Assembly (NCBI RefSeq): GCF_900129835.1
Contig: NZ_FQXA01000001.1
Coordinates: 248,001 to 312,000 of the forward strand
Source: Stutzerimonas xanthomarina DSM 18231
Lineage (GTDB): Bacteria; Pseudomonadota; Gammaproteobacteria; Pseudomonadales; Pseudomonadaceae
Reading direction: 5' to 3'
DNA length: 64,000 bases
Below the pieces are notes generated by a model. It saw nothing but the letters and a program-made list of their open reading frames with translations, was not told where the DNA came from and made no database searches. Of this stretch, positions 56,488-64,000 are shown piece after piece (the first letter of the stretch is position 1; each line of letters opens with the position of its first letter). Position numbers and translations under genes: made by a program.

Positions 56488-57225
56488 TTGAAGCCATCAT
56501 TCTGGACGCCCTTGGCGGCGGCTCTGGCAGCGCCTTGCGTCGCCTCGGCCGAGACGCCACGAACCCTGACTGTCGGTTACTACGATTTCCCGCCGGCCAT
56601 CTACAGCGATGCGCAAGGCCAACCGCAGGGGCCGGTCGTGGAACTCACCCGCCGCGTCCTCGAACATGCCGGATATCAGGCGCAGTTTCGTGGGTTACCG
56701 AGCGCACGCCTGTATGGAGCGTTGAAGAGCGGCAGCGTCGATCTGTGGCCGGGCGCGCCAGGCAAACCGGAACTGCAGGCCGATACTATCGAAGGTCGTC
56801 AAACCCTCGCGCAGATCAGCCTCAACCTCTATTACCGGCCAGACACCCCGCCCCCGAGCATCCCCGACAGCCTGCGCAAACACGGCGTCATCATTATCGG
56901 CGGCTACAACTACTGGCCACAGGTGACGCAGATGCTGCATGACCCGCAACTAGGGATTCGCCTGCATCGGACAGCCACCCACACCTCAGCGCTGGAGATG
57001 TTGAAGCACCGCCGCGCCGACTATCTTCTCGACTACCAGATTCCAGTAAACCAGGCGCTGAAACGCCTCGGCATGGAGGCGCTTCCCCATATCGAGCTGC
57101 ATCAGGTCGCCATTCGCTTTATCGTGTCCCGCCACGCCAAGGACAGCCAGGCAGTAGTCGACTCGTTGGACCGGGCCTACGCCGAGATGTCGGCCGCCGG
57201 GGAGGACCTGAGCCTGCCGGAGTAG
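56488..57225 (+). CDS. Periplasmic solute-binding protein (amino-acid-binding type)
   Basis: 245 residues from a TTG at 56488, with AAGGGGCAG upstream. Signal peptide (about 1-21, ending CVASA) then a bilobal SBP3 fold: LTVGYYDFPPAIYSDAQGQPQG, ELTRRVLEHAGYQAQF and LKSGSVDLWPGAPG, resembling amino-acid-binding or sensor-type periplasmic domains. No permease or ATPase lies next to it, so it may be an orphan or serve a sensor. Confidence 0.8.
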   Translation: MKPSFWTPLAAALAAPCVASAETPRTLTVGYYDFPPAIYSDAQGQPQGPVVELTRRVLEHAGYQAQFRGLPSARLYGALKSGSVDLWPGAPGKPELQADTIEGRQTLAQISLNLYYRPDTPPPSIPDSLRKHGVIIIGGYNYWPQVTQMLHDPQLGIRLHRTATHTSALEMLKHRRADYLLDYQIPVNQALKRLGMEALPHIELHQVAIRFIVSRHAKDSQAVVDSLDRAYAEMSAAGEDLSLPE

Positions 57226-57293
57226 ACGCAAGCAGCATGTGAGCGTTGACCGGGATCAGGAATGATCGGCCCGAAAGTCTTGCGGCCGAACCC

Positions 57294-59816
57294 TCAGGTC
57301 CCGCGCGGCTTGGCCCGTGCGGTGGGCTCCGCCACCAGCGGGTCGTCTGGCCAATAATGTTTCGGGTATCTGCCCTTCAGGTCTTTCTTCACCTCCAGGT
57401 AGGTGTTCGCCCAGAAGCTCGCAAGATCCTGCGTGACCTGCACCGGGCGGCGCGCGGGCGACAACAGGTGCAACTTCACCGGCTGGCGTCCACCCGCGAT
57501 ACGTGGCGTATCGGCCAACCCGAACAGCTCCTGCAGGCGCACCGCCAGTACCGGCGGCGATTCGCTGTAGTCGAGCCGTACTCGCGAGCCTGACGGAACG
57601 CCGATTGAAACCGGCGCCATTTCGTCGAGGCGCTGCGGCAAGGGCCATGACAGCAAGGTCGCGAGCATGGCTTTCAGATCCAGCTGGGCGAAGTGCGCCA
57701 GCCGCGAGACCTTGCCCAGATAGGGCAGCAGCCAGTCCTCCAACCGAGCCAGCAACGCATCATCGCTGACGTCTGGCCATGCACTGTCCGCACCGGCCGC
57801 CAGATCAAGCTGCCGGAGTAACGAAATGCGCGCCTGCCACTGACGCAGCTCCGGCGTCCACGGCAGCAGTTCCAGGCCCTTGCGACGGACCAGTCCGAGC
57901 AGCGCACGCGCACGCGCTTCGTCATCCAGCCCAGGAAGAGGCTCGCGACTGAGCACCAGCTCGCCGACCCGCCGCTGCCGCTCGGCCCGCAGTACGCCTT
58001 CGCGCTCGTCCCACTCCAGCTCGTCACGCACACTGACCTGCTCGGCCAGTTCATCATCGAACAGCGCAGGATCCAGCGCGGCGGCCCGGTAGATGCGCTC
58101 TTCGCGCTGGCCCTGACGGCTGCCCAGTTCGGCGATCACCAGCCAGGGTTCTTTCATCAGGGCATCCGGTTCACCGAACACCGCGGCACGACCGTTGGCC
58201 AGGCGGTATTCACCACTGCCTTCACGCCGCTGACGAGCAATCCGGTCGGGATAAGCGAACGCCAGCAGCGCGCCGTGCCAGCGATGATGGGTCGCATCCT
58301 CCGGAGCTGGACCTGTCGGGCCACGCAGAAGACCGCGAAATTGCCGTACAAGCTGTCGTACCCGCTGCGCGCCGGCATGCCGTCCGGCGCTACCGTCGAG
58401 CAGCCCGAGACGGATTGAAATATCCGCGCCGCCTCCGCCGCGCTGGATATCCCGCTCGACCAACAGCGCAGCGAGATCAGCCGCCAGCGGCGCGAGCCCC
58501 AACGCCTGACCGCGCAGCAACAGGTGGCCGATACGCGGATGCGCGGGCAACTCGGCCATGGCCTGCCCGTGGGCCGTCAACTTCCAGCCGCCGTGAGTAT
58601 TACGGCTTAGCGCGCCGAGGCGCTGGAGCAGATCCTGTGCCTGCCGGTAAGCCGCAGCTGGCGGCACATCCAGCCAGGCGAGCTCATCCGGTTCGACACC
58701 CCAGCGCGCCAGCTGCAGCGCCACACCCGCCAGGTCGGCCTGAAGGATTTCCGCATCGCCATAGGCGGCGAGCTGAGCATGCTGGTCTTCGGACCAGAGA
58801 CGATAACAAACGCCGGGTTCGAGGCGCCCGGCACGACCCGCGCGCTGCGTAGCGGAGGCTCGGGAAATCCGCCGTGTTTCCAGGCGGGTCATGCCGCTAC
58901 CCGGGTCGAAGCGCGGCACTCGCGCCAGCCCGGCATCGACCACCACGCGCACGCCTTCGATGGTCAGGCTGGTCTCGGCGATGTTGGTCGCCAGCACCAC
59001 CTTGCGCTTACCGGCGGGCGCCGGTTCGATGGCTGCGCGCTGAGCCATCAATTCCAGCTCACCGTGCAGCGGGCAGAGCAAGACATCGCGACGCCCCGAC
59101 AACTGTTCGCTTAGCGTTTCGTTCACGCGGCGGATTTCGGCCTGCCCGGGAAGGAACACCAGCACGCTGCCGGATTCCTCATCCAGCGCCTGCAAGACGG
59201 TCTGCACCACTCGCGGTTCGATGCGCTCGCCGGCCTGAAACGGCCGTCCCCAGCGCTGAGTGACCGGGTACATGCGTCCTTCACTGCGCACCACTGGCGC
59301 ATCGTCGAGCAGGCTCGACAGCCGGGCGCCTTCGAGAGTTGCGGACATCAACAAGAGCTTGAGCGGTTCATCGCGCAGCAACACACGTGCGTTGAGCGTC
59401 AGCGCCAAGGCCAGATCAGCATCCAGGCTACGCTCATGAAATTCGTCGAAGATCACCAGCCCGACGCCATCGAGCGTCGGATCGTCCTGCAAGCGGCGCG
59501 CAAGAATACCCTCGGTGACCACTTCGATACGGGTGTTCGGCCCGACCTTGCTTTCGAGTCGGATGCGATAACCGACGGTTTCACCGGCCTTCTCGCCCAG
59601 CTCGCTGGCCAGCCGCTCAGCCGCTGCGCGAGCCGCCAGACGTCGTGGTTCGAGCATCAGGATCGTCTGTCCGGCCAGCCACGGCTCGTCCAGCAGCGCC
59701 AGCGGCACACGAGTCGTCTTGCCGGCGCCGGGCGGCGCTTCGAGTACCGCTTCGTCGCGGGCTAGCAGAGCCTGGCGCAGCGCCGGCAGGGCTTCATCAA
59801 TGGGTAGGGAAAGCAT
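57294..59816 (-). CDS. hrpB: ATP-dependent helicase HrpB
   Basis: 840 residues from ATG 59816; an upstream open frame is not conserved. DEAH/RHA-type: Walker A PPGAGKTT (28-35), DEFH (124-127), SATL, TNIAETSLTIEGV, QRAGRAGR, and an HrpB C-terminal domain ending ALVLE-like YPKHYWPDDPL. Role in RNA metabolism is likely but not defined. It precedes a repeat-holding gap of about 305 bases. Confidence 0.94.
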   Translation of the reverse strand: MLSLPIDEALPALRQALLARDEAVLEAPPGAGKTTRVPLALLDEPWLAGQTILMLEPRRLAARAAAERLASELGEKAGETVGYRIRLESKVGPNTRIEVVTEGILARRLQDDPTLDGVGLVIFDEFHERSLDADLALALTLNARVLLRDEPLKLLLMSATLEGARLSSLLDDAPVVRSEGRMYPVTQRWGRPFQAGERIEPRVVQTVLQALDEESGSVLVFLPGQAEIRRVNETLSEQLSGRRDVLLCPLHGELELMAQRAAIEPAPAGKRKVVLATNIAETSLTIEGVRVVVDAGLARVPRFDPGSGMTRLETRRISRASATQRAGRAGRLEPGVCYRLWSEDQHAQLAAYGDAEILQADLAGVALQLARWGVEPDELAWLDVPPAAAYRQAQDLLQRLGALSRNTHGGWKLTAHGQAMAELPAHPRIGHLLLRGQALGLAPLAADLAALLVERDIQRGGGGADISIRLGLLDGSAGRHAGAQRVRQLVRQFRGLLRGPTGPAPEDATHHRWHGALLAFAYPDRIARQRREGSGEYRLANGRAAVFGEPDALMKEPWLVIAELGSRQGQREERIYRAAALDPALFDDELAEQVSVRDELEWDEREGVLRAERQRRVGELVLSREPLPGLDDEARARALLGLVRRKGLELLPWTPELRQWQARISLLRQLDLAAGADSAWPDVSDDALLARLEDWLLPYLGKVSRLAHFAQLDLKAMLATLLSWPLPQRLDEMAPVSIGVPSGSRVRLDYSESPPVLAVRLQELFGLADTPRIAGGRQPVKLHLLSPARRPVQVTQDLASFWANTYLEVKKDLKGRYPKHYWPDDPLVAEPTARAKPRGT

Positions 59817-59883
59817 GGGGATTCCGGATTTGAGCGCGGCATTATAAAGGACGAAGTAACGCCGGCGGCGAGACGAAGGCGTC

Positions 59884-59954
59884 GTAGGGTGGGTGGCGCT
59901 CCTCCATCCACCAGAACCCCGCACGGTCGGTAGGTGAAGCATCATTCACCCTAG
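59884..59954. repeat. GTAGGGTGGGTGGCGC-type paired element
   Basis: Starts GTAGGGTGGGTGGCGC and contains CATCCACC and an inverted-looking GTAGGTGAAGC...TTCACCCTA arm. Looks like a diverged member of the 46112/46411 family. It lies between hrpB and the lipoprotein gene; the rest of this 305-base gap shows no gene. Confidence 0.7.
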
Positions 59955-60121
59955 CGATTATCTGTGCGCCGAAAGCCAGGTTTGAACCTTCTAGGCGTCC
60001 TGCGCAGGCTCTGCACGGACGCCTGAACACTGAGGCGCAGAAGGCGGTCTGATGTCGAGAAAACATCACGCAGCCCATGTGCAGCCCTTGTATAGTTGCG
60101 CCACTTTTTCCGGAGGTCCCT

Positions 60122-60538
60122 ATGCGTACTCGTTCCCGTGTCATCGGCGGCGTGCTGGCCGTCTCCCTGTTTGCTCAACTGACGGCTTGCGGCACGCTGT
60201 TCTACCCGGATCGCCGAGGCCAGATCGACGGCAAGATCGACCCGGCCATCGCGGTCGCCAATGCCGTGGGCCTGCTGTTCTACGTGATCCCCGGCCTGAT
60301 CGCCTTTGGTATCGACTTCGCCACCGGCGCGATCTACCTGCCCGATGACAACTACTCCATGGCCCCGGAAAAACTGCAGGAAGCCATCGGCGCTGACGGC
60401 GTGATCGACCAAGCCAAACTCAAGGCCATCATCGAAACCGAAACCGGCCGCAGCCTGCCGCTGGATGATCCGCGCCTGATCCAGCACAACGGTAGCGTTG
60501 AGCAACTGGCTGCCTTTGGCCTCCGCCCGGCCGCCTGA
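60122..60538 (+). CDS. Small uncharacterised lipoprotein preceding fieF
   Basis: 138 residues from ATG 60122, with CCGGAGG nine bases upstream. A signal peptide ends at AQLTAC (lipid Cys about residue 23), then GTLFYPDRRGQIDGKIDPAIAVANAVGLLF and a hydrophobic VIPGLIAFGIDFATGAIYLPD. The C-terminus has small helices. Conserved in the PAO1 neighbourhood (PA3962). Its stop overlaps the fieF start as TGATG, so the two are co-translated. Confidence 0.82.
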   Translation: MRTRSRVIGGVLAVSLFAQLTACGTLFYPDRRGQIDGKIDPAIAVANAVGLLFYVIPGLIAFGIDFATGAIYLPDDNYSMAPEKLQEAIGADGVIDQAKLKAIIETETGRSLPLDDPRLIQHNGSVEQLAAFGLRPAA

Positions 60539-61449
60539 TGCAGCACACCCGCGAGCGTAAAGGCGTCAGCGCCGAACATGCCCGGCTAATGCGCCGGGCC
60601 ACGCACCTGGCGTTGGCCGTCGCGCTGACGCTGGCCGCCAGCAAGGCGCTGGCCTGGTGGCTGAGTGGCTCGGTGAGCCTGCTGGCCGGCCTCACCGACT
60701 CACTGTTGGACGGTGCCGCCTCGCTGCTTAATCTGCTGGCGGTGCACTACTCGCTGCGCCCCGCGGACGATGATCATCGCTACGGTCACGGCAAGGCTGA
60801 AGCCTTGGCCGGGCTCGGTCAGGGCGCCTTCATTTCGGTCAGTGCCATCCTCGTCTGCGTTCAGGGTGTTGATCGCATGCTGCACCCCGAGCCGCTCGGC
60901 GCACCGACGCTGGGCATCGCAGTGATGCTGTTGTCGCTGGCGATGACCGTAGCGCTGCTGATGTATCAACGCCACGTAGTGCGCGAAACCGGCTCCACGG
61001 CAATCCGTGCCGACTCGCTGCATTACCGTTCCGACCTGCTGCTCAACAGCAGCATCCTCGTGGCGCTGGTGCTTGCCGGTTATGGCTGGGAACGGCTTGA
61101 CGCGGTATTCGGCATCGCCATCGCCGTCTACATCTTCTGGAGCGCGCTGAGCATCGTGCGCGAAGCCGGCGCGGTGCTGATGGATACCGAACTGCCGCCT
61201 GAGATCAGCGAGGACATGCATCGGCTGGCCTGCAATGTACCCGGCGTGGCCGGTTGCCACGACCTGCGCACCCGCGTATCCGGCACCCGCTGGTTCGTGC
61301 AGATGCATCTGGAGCTGCCGGGTGAGTTGCCGTTGATCGAGGCGCATGCCTTGTGTGATCAGGTCGAGGCAGCGATTCACGCCCAGTACCCGCGCGCTGA
61401 GGTACTGGTGCATGCTGATCCGCTTGAGGTGGTCAGGTCGAAGGGGTGA
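60538..61449 (+). CDS. fieF: Cation diffusion facilitator (FieF type) metal exporter
   Basis: 303 residues with six TM helices and a C-terminal cytoplasmic domain (about 210-300). Metal-site motifs: DSLLDGAASLLNLLAVHYSLRPADDDHRYGHGKAEALA has the Asp pairs and His cluster; ALHYRSDLL-like SLHYRSDLLLNSS in TM5. It exports Zn or Fe using the proton gradient. Unlike the short CDF at 23.6 kb, it has the full C-terminal domain. Overlaps the lipoprotein stop. Confidence 0.93.
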   Translation: MQHTRERKGVSAEHARLMRRATHLALAVALTLAASKALAWWLSGSVSLLAGLTDSLLDGAASLLNLLAVHYSLRPADDDHRYGHGKAEALAGLGQGAFISVSAILVCVQGVDRMLHPEPLGAPTLGIAVMLLSLAMTVALLMYQRHVVRETGSTAIRADSLHYRSDLLLNSSILVALVLAGYGWERLDAVFGIAIAVYIFWSALSIVREAGAVLMDTELPPEISEDMHRLACNVPGVAGCHDLRTRVSGTRWFVQMHLELPGELPLIEAHALCDQVEAAIHAQYPRAEVLVHADPLEVVRSKG

Positions 61450-61469
61450 CGCGGCGTAAAGCGCAGTTT

Positions 61470-61521
61470 GTAGGATGGGTGCAACCCATCAGCCGTGCGC
61501 GATGGGCTTCGTCCATCCTAC
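61470..61521. repeat. Inverted element GTAGGATGGG...CCCATCCTAC
   Basis: Starts GTAGGATGGGTGC, ends TTCGTCCATCCTAC, with inner ACCCATC and GATGGGC arms. A two-arm palindrome, similar in layout to the other GTAGGGTGG-type elements, lies just after fieF. Confidence 0.75.
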
Positions 61522-61603
61522 GTTCGGGCACGCCAGCAGGACGTGACTGCCGATCTAATCGATATCGGGTATTACATCAGCCACCAAACAAAACCCCAAA
61601 ACG

Positions 61604-61627
61604 AAAAAAACCACGCCTGGGCGTGGT
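61604..61627 (-). terminator. Intrinsic terminator on the minus strand
   Basis: Stem ACCACGCC/GGCGTGGT (61610-61627), two-base loop, then seven U residues on the minus strand (61604-61610). No supported minus-strand gene lies upstream of it within the gap, so it may end a small RNA. Confidence 0.75.
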
Positions 61628-61896
61628 CTCTTCGATTCGTTGAGCCGATGATAACGGCTTCTTCTCGCGGCGCCTCGTGAGCGTCGGGGGCCCGGACCGT
61701 TGACCTTGGTAAGGCGTTCGGAGGTCACGGCGGGGGTCGCGTGCCGTGCCCTTTCTGCCGGGGGCGGAAGTTGGATAAAGCTTACGCCCCGCGTGACGCT
61801 AGATGCTTGCGAAGATTGCTCGAATACCGCGCTCTTGCGCAATCCATACGTAACAAACCATCATCCGGCGCAACAAGACCACGCGAGCCAACAAAA
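61628..61896. other. Gap between the minus-strand terminator and lrp
   Basis: No supported protein gene lies in the fieF-lrp gap. A minus-strand frame (61555-61842) has to read through the terminator and is rejected. On the minus strand upstream of the terminator lie GCCGTTATCATCGGC (61643-61657), another small hairpin, and a GC-rich segment. The plus-strand part near 61840-61896 should hold the Lrp-type gene's promoter. Confidence 0.5.
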
Positions 61897-62376
61897 ATGA
61901 GCAAACTCGATCGATACGACCTGCGCATCCTTGCCGAATTGCAGCATGACGCCCGCATCTCAAATCAGGATCTGGCCGAGCGTATAGGCCTGTCACCGTC
62001 GCCGTGTTCGCGGCGGGTCAAACAGCTTGAGGACGACGGCTACATCGCCCGTCAGGTCGCGCTACTCGACCGCAAGAAGCTCGGCCTGACCCTGACCGCC
62101 TACGTACTGATTGGCATGGACCGACACACGCCGGAGCGCTTCGAACACTTCGAAGGGATGATCGGGAAATGCCCGGAAGTGCTCGAATGCAGCCTGGTCA
62201 CCGGGATGGATGCCGATTACCAACTCAAGGTGGTGGTGCCGGACATGGACCACTATCAGGCCTTCCTGCTGGGCACGCTGACTCGCATCGAAGGTGTGAC
62301 CAGCGTGCGGTCGAGCTTTGTTCTGCGGCAGGTTTCATCCAGTACTGAGCTGCCACTGGAGCATTTGCGAGGATGA
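61897..62376 (+). CDS. Lrp/AsnC-family transcriptional regulator
   Basis: 159 residues from ATG 61897. HTH near residues 20-42 (ISNQDLAERIGLSPSPCSRRVKQLEDDG), then the RAM effector domain (VLECSLVTGMDADYQLKVVVPDMDHYQAFL and RSSFVLRQV). Lrp-family members sense amino acids and change gene expression globally or locally. The frame is open further up but the HTH start is right. Corresponds in place to PA3965. Confidence 0.92.
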   Translation: MSKLDRYDLRILAELQHDARISNQDLAERIGLSPSPCSRRVKQLEDDGYIARQVALLDRKKLGLTLTAYVLIGMDRHTPERFEHFEGMIGKCPEVLECSLVTGMDADYQLKVVVPDMDHYQAFLLGTLTRIEGVTSVRSSFVLRQVSSSTELPLEHLRG

Positions 62377-62548
62377 GACCCTTTGGCGCGTCGGGCGTCA
62401 TCGATAGCCGACTTGGCGTATACTCGCCGCCGCCTTGCTATGCCCCCGCGCGCCACATTCGAACAAGCGCCTCGCTCGCTGATAACAGGTCCGCCCGCTG
62501 TCATAGCTGTTGTCGTCTGCATTCAGACTTAGCCAAGCGGAGAAATTG

Positions 62549-62767
62549 ATGGAGCCGGAAGTTTTCGAAAAATGGATGATGATCGTCCTGGTCGGCGGAC
62601 TGATGGCCTTCATGGCCTTCATCATCTGGGACCTGGCGAAGAAATCCAAAGCTGGCCGCCTCGGCACGGCGATTTTGTTCCTGGGCCTTGGCCTGTGCCT
62701 GTTTGCCTTTCTGGCCAAGCCAGTCATTGGCTACATCATCGAAGTGACGCAGGGCATCCCGCACTGA
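62549..62767 (+). CDS. DUF2788 membrane protein
   Basis: 72 residues from ATG 62549, with GCGGAG seven bases upstream. Two hydrophobic helices (WMMIVLVGGLMAFMAFIIWDL and LGTAILFLGLGLCLFAFLA) joined by KKSKAGR. The DUF2788 family has no known function. Lies just before the pseudouridine synthase (opposite strand). Confidence 0.88.
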   Translation: MEPEVFEKWMMIVLVGGLMAFMAFIIWDLAKKSKAGRLGTAILFLGLGLCLFAFLAKPVIGYIIEVTQGIPH

Positions 62768-62788
62768 TCGTGCTGGCGGGCGGGCGCG

Positions 62789-63418
62789 TCACAAGCGCGC
62801 CGGCACCTCCCGCCACTCGCCCGGCTGCAGACCGTCCAGCGACCAGGGCCCGATCCTGACCCGCACCAGCCGCAGCGTTGGCAGACCGACCGCTGCGGTC
62901 ATCCTGCGCACCTGACGGTTGCGCCCTTCACGGATCACCAGCTCCAGCCAGCTGGTCGGCACGCTTTTGCGAAAGCGCACCGGCGGGGTACGCGGCCACA
63001 GCTGCGGCTCATCGAGCGAACGGGCCTCGGCCGGCAGCGTCATACCGTCGTTAAGCTCGACACCCTCGCGCAGCCGCTGCAGCTGTTCAGTACTGACTTC
63101 GCCTTCCACCTGCACCCAGTAGGTCTTCGCCAGCTTGTGCTTGGGATCGGCAATGCGCGCCTGCAGCTGCCCGTCGTTGGTCAGCAGCAGCAGGCCTTCG
63201 CTGTCACGATCCAGACGCCCGGCCGGATACACGCCCGGAACCGGTACGAAGTCCTTCAGGGTGGCCCGACCATCGGCATCGTTGAACTGCGTGAGTACGT
63301 CGAAGGGTTTGTTCAGCAGCAACAGACGCGGCTCGGCTGGCGGCGCCTTGGCGACTCGGCGGGGCATGGTACGCGCTGCGGTGGTGCGCGGCGGACGGGG
63401 GCGAGAGGGACGCGACAT
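62789..63418 (-). CDS. rluE: RsuA/RluE-type 23S rRNA pseudouridine synthase
   Basis: 209 residues. The catalytic Asp70 lies in [17 protein letters not shown], with a short N-terminal RNA-binding end; [21 protein letters not shown] and [13 protein letters not shown] are conserved. No S4 domain is seen, so it fits RluE (23S U2457) rather than RsuA. The basic start [11 protein letters not shown] may bind RNA. Corresponds to PA3968 by order. Confidence 0.85.
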   Translation of the reverse strand: MSRPSRPRPPRTTAARTMPRRVAKAPPAEPRLLLLNKPFDVLTQFNDADGRATLKDFVPVPGVYPAGRLDRDSEGLLLLTNDGQLQARIADPKHKLAKTYWVQVEGEVSTEQLQRLREGVELNDGMTLPAEARSLDEPQLWPRTPPVRFRKSVPTSWLELVIREGRNRQVRRMTAAVGLPTLRLVRVRIGPWSLDGLQPGEWREVPARL

Positions 63419-63760
63419 GGAGACTTCCTGAGCGGGCCGGCCATGCTAGGGCGCCGAACCAAACCCCGCAAGCAACTGCCCTTGATTGTGGCGGATAGAC
63501 CACTCGCCTGCGCCGAAATCGCTTCACAGCAAGCGTGCAGCAACTAGAGGTCGAGTGCCGCGCTCGGCCCGTAGCATCAGCCCGTTGGTGAACAGATTCC
63601 CCGATGTTGTCGATAGGCCGATACATCGACCGATTGCTGCGACGTCAACCTGACTCGTCCGTCGTCGGCAACTGGCTGCTGCTCTTGGCGGTCTGACGCA
63701 GTAAGCTCCCTAGGTCGGCCGCGTACGGCGTGCCAATCCGAACAGACAAGAGGTCTTTGC
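63419..63760. other. About 340-base gap before the last gene
   Basis: I saw no gene, repeat, terminator or clear promoter here. The minus-strand frame at 63577-63999 covers the start of the next gene and is not supported. Confidence 0.4.
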
Positions 63761-64000
63761 ATGAACGACGTGGTTTTCATCACGGGTGCAACATCCGGCT
63801 TCGGCCGGGCCACTGCCCGCCGCTTTGCCGAGGCCGGCTGGGCGCTGGTCCTGACCGGGCGCCGCCAGGAGCGGCTCGAAGCGCTGAAGCAAGAACTGTC
63901 GGCCAAGGTGCCGGTGCACATCGCCACGCTCGACGTACGTGACGCCGAAGCGGTGAAGCAGGTGGTTGCCGAGCTGCCCGCAGGCTTCCGCGAGGTCAAA
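63761..64000 (+). CDS. SDR-family NAD(P)-dependent oxidoreductase, N-terminal part (cut by window edge)
   Basis: 80 codons are present from ATG 63761. Nucleotide-loop VVFITGATSGFGRATARRFAEAG and TGRRQERLEALKQEL are the N-terminal SDR marks; the start resembles the YdfG-type NADP-dependent dehydrogenases. The active-site Tyr-x3-Lys lies beyond the window edge. Upstream GAGG about 8 bases before the start supports it. Confidence 0.88.
   Translation, partial: MNDVVFITGATSGFGRATARRFAEAGWALVLTGRRQERLEALKQELSAKVPVHIATLDVRDAEAVKQVVAELPAGFREVK

Noticed and set aside
61555-61842. 95-codon minus-strand frame between fieF and lrp
   Set aside because: It would have to read through a strong terminator; low-complexity Arg-rich product.

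Overview
The window is high-GC DNA from a Pseudomonas-type gammaproteobacterium, most likely the Stutzerimonas (P. stutzeri) group. As I recall the PAO1 map, several blocks follow it: tsaE-nnr-queG, ubiX-mpl-exaC-eat-eutBC, ppa, xseB-ispA-dxs-ribA, pgpA-thiL-nusB-ribH-ribBA-ribC-ribD-nrdR, and hrpB-lipoprotein-fieF-Lrp-pseudouridine synthase. The chromosome is dense, with short gaps holding REP/REPIN-like palindromes and GTAGGGTGG-type elements.

Layout. 0-5.5 kb: cell-wall amidase (partial), tRNA-modification and metabolite-repair genes (amiB, tsaE, nnr, queG), then an extra FtsH-type protease. 5.5-16.3 kb: ubiX, mpl, an ethanolamine catabolism cluster (exaC, eat, eutB, eutC), a RidA protein, mtfA and ppa. 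16.3-25.8 kb: an accessory block, starting with copper nitrite reductase nirK-nirV, then manganese catalase, a retropepsin-like protein, an SPW/VKOR-type membrane protein with an SDR, a divergent metal-efflux/MerR pair and a TSUP permease. 25.8-34.8 kb: isoprenoid genes xseB, ispA and dxs, with a two-gene FlgO-type lipoprotein pair between ispA and dxs, then a cobalamin riboswitch with btuB, a BtuF-like protein and ribA. 35-43.3 kb: a riboflavin/thiamine/phospholipid cluster led by an FMN riboswitch, with an unrelated oxygenase-like gene between ribC and ribD. 43.4-64 kb: housekeeping and small-metabolism genes (YbaY lipoprotein, methyltransferase, thpR, cnoX, HAD phosphatase, tesB, GNAT, histone-deacetylase-like enzyme, flavoprotein, azlCD, DEAD-box helicase, NYN protein, hrpB, fieF, Lrp, pseudouridine synthase) and a truncated SDR at the edge.

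How parts work together. Eat imports ethanolamine, EutBC cleaves it to acetaldehyde and ammonia, and ExaC oxidises acetaldehyde. A good sigma-54 promoter precedes eat, but the activator expected next to exaC is absent. NirK sits behind a candidate FNR/DNR-type site and suggests denitrification or nitrite detoxification. Riboflavin genes are FMN-controlled, and the single GTP cyclohydrolase II with zinc cysteines is the separate ribA, because the matching half of RibBA lacks them. B12 uptake is riboswitch-controlled.

The best leads for something new are the redox block of Mn catalase, retropepsin, SPW/VKOR protein and SDR, the FlgO-type lipoprotein pair between ispA and dxs, the oxygenase-like gene inside the rib cluster, and a terminator-ended minus-strand transcript candidate near 61.6-61.8 kb. 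No tRNA, rRNA, CRISPR array, complete insertion sequence or phage gene was seen.
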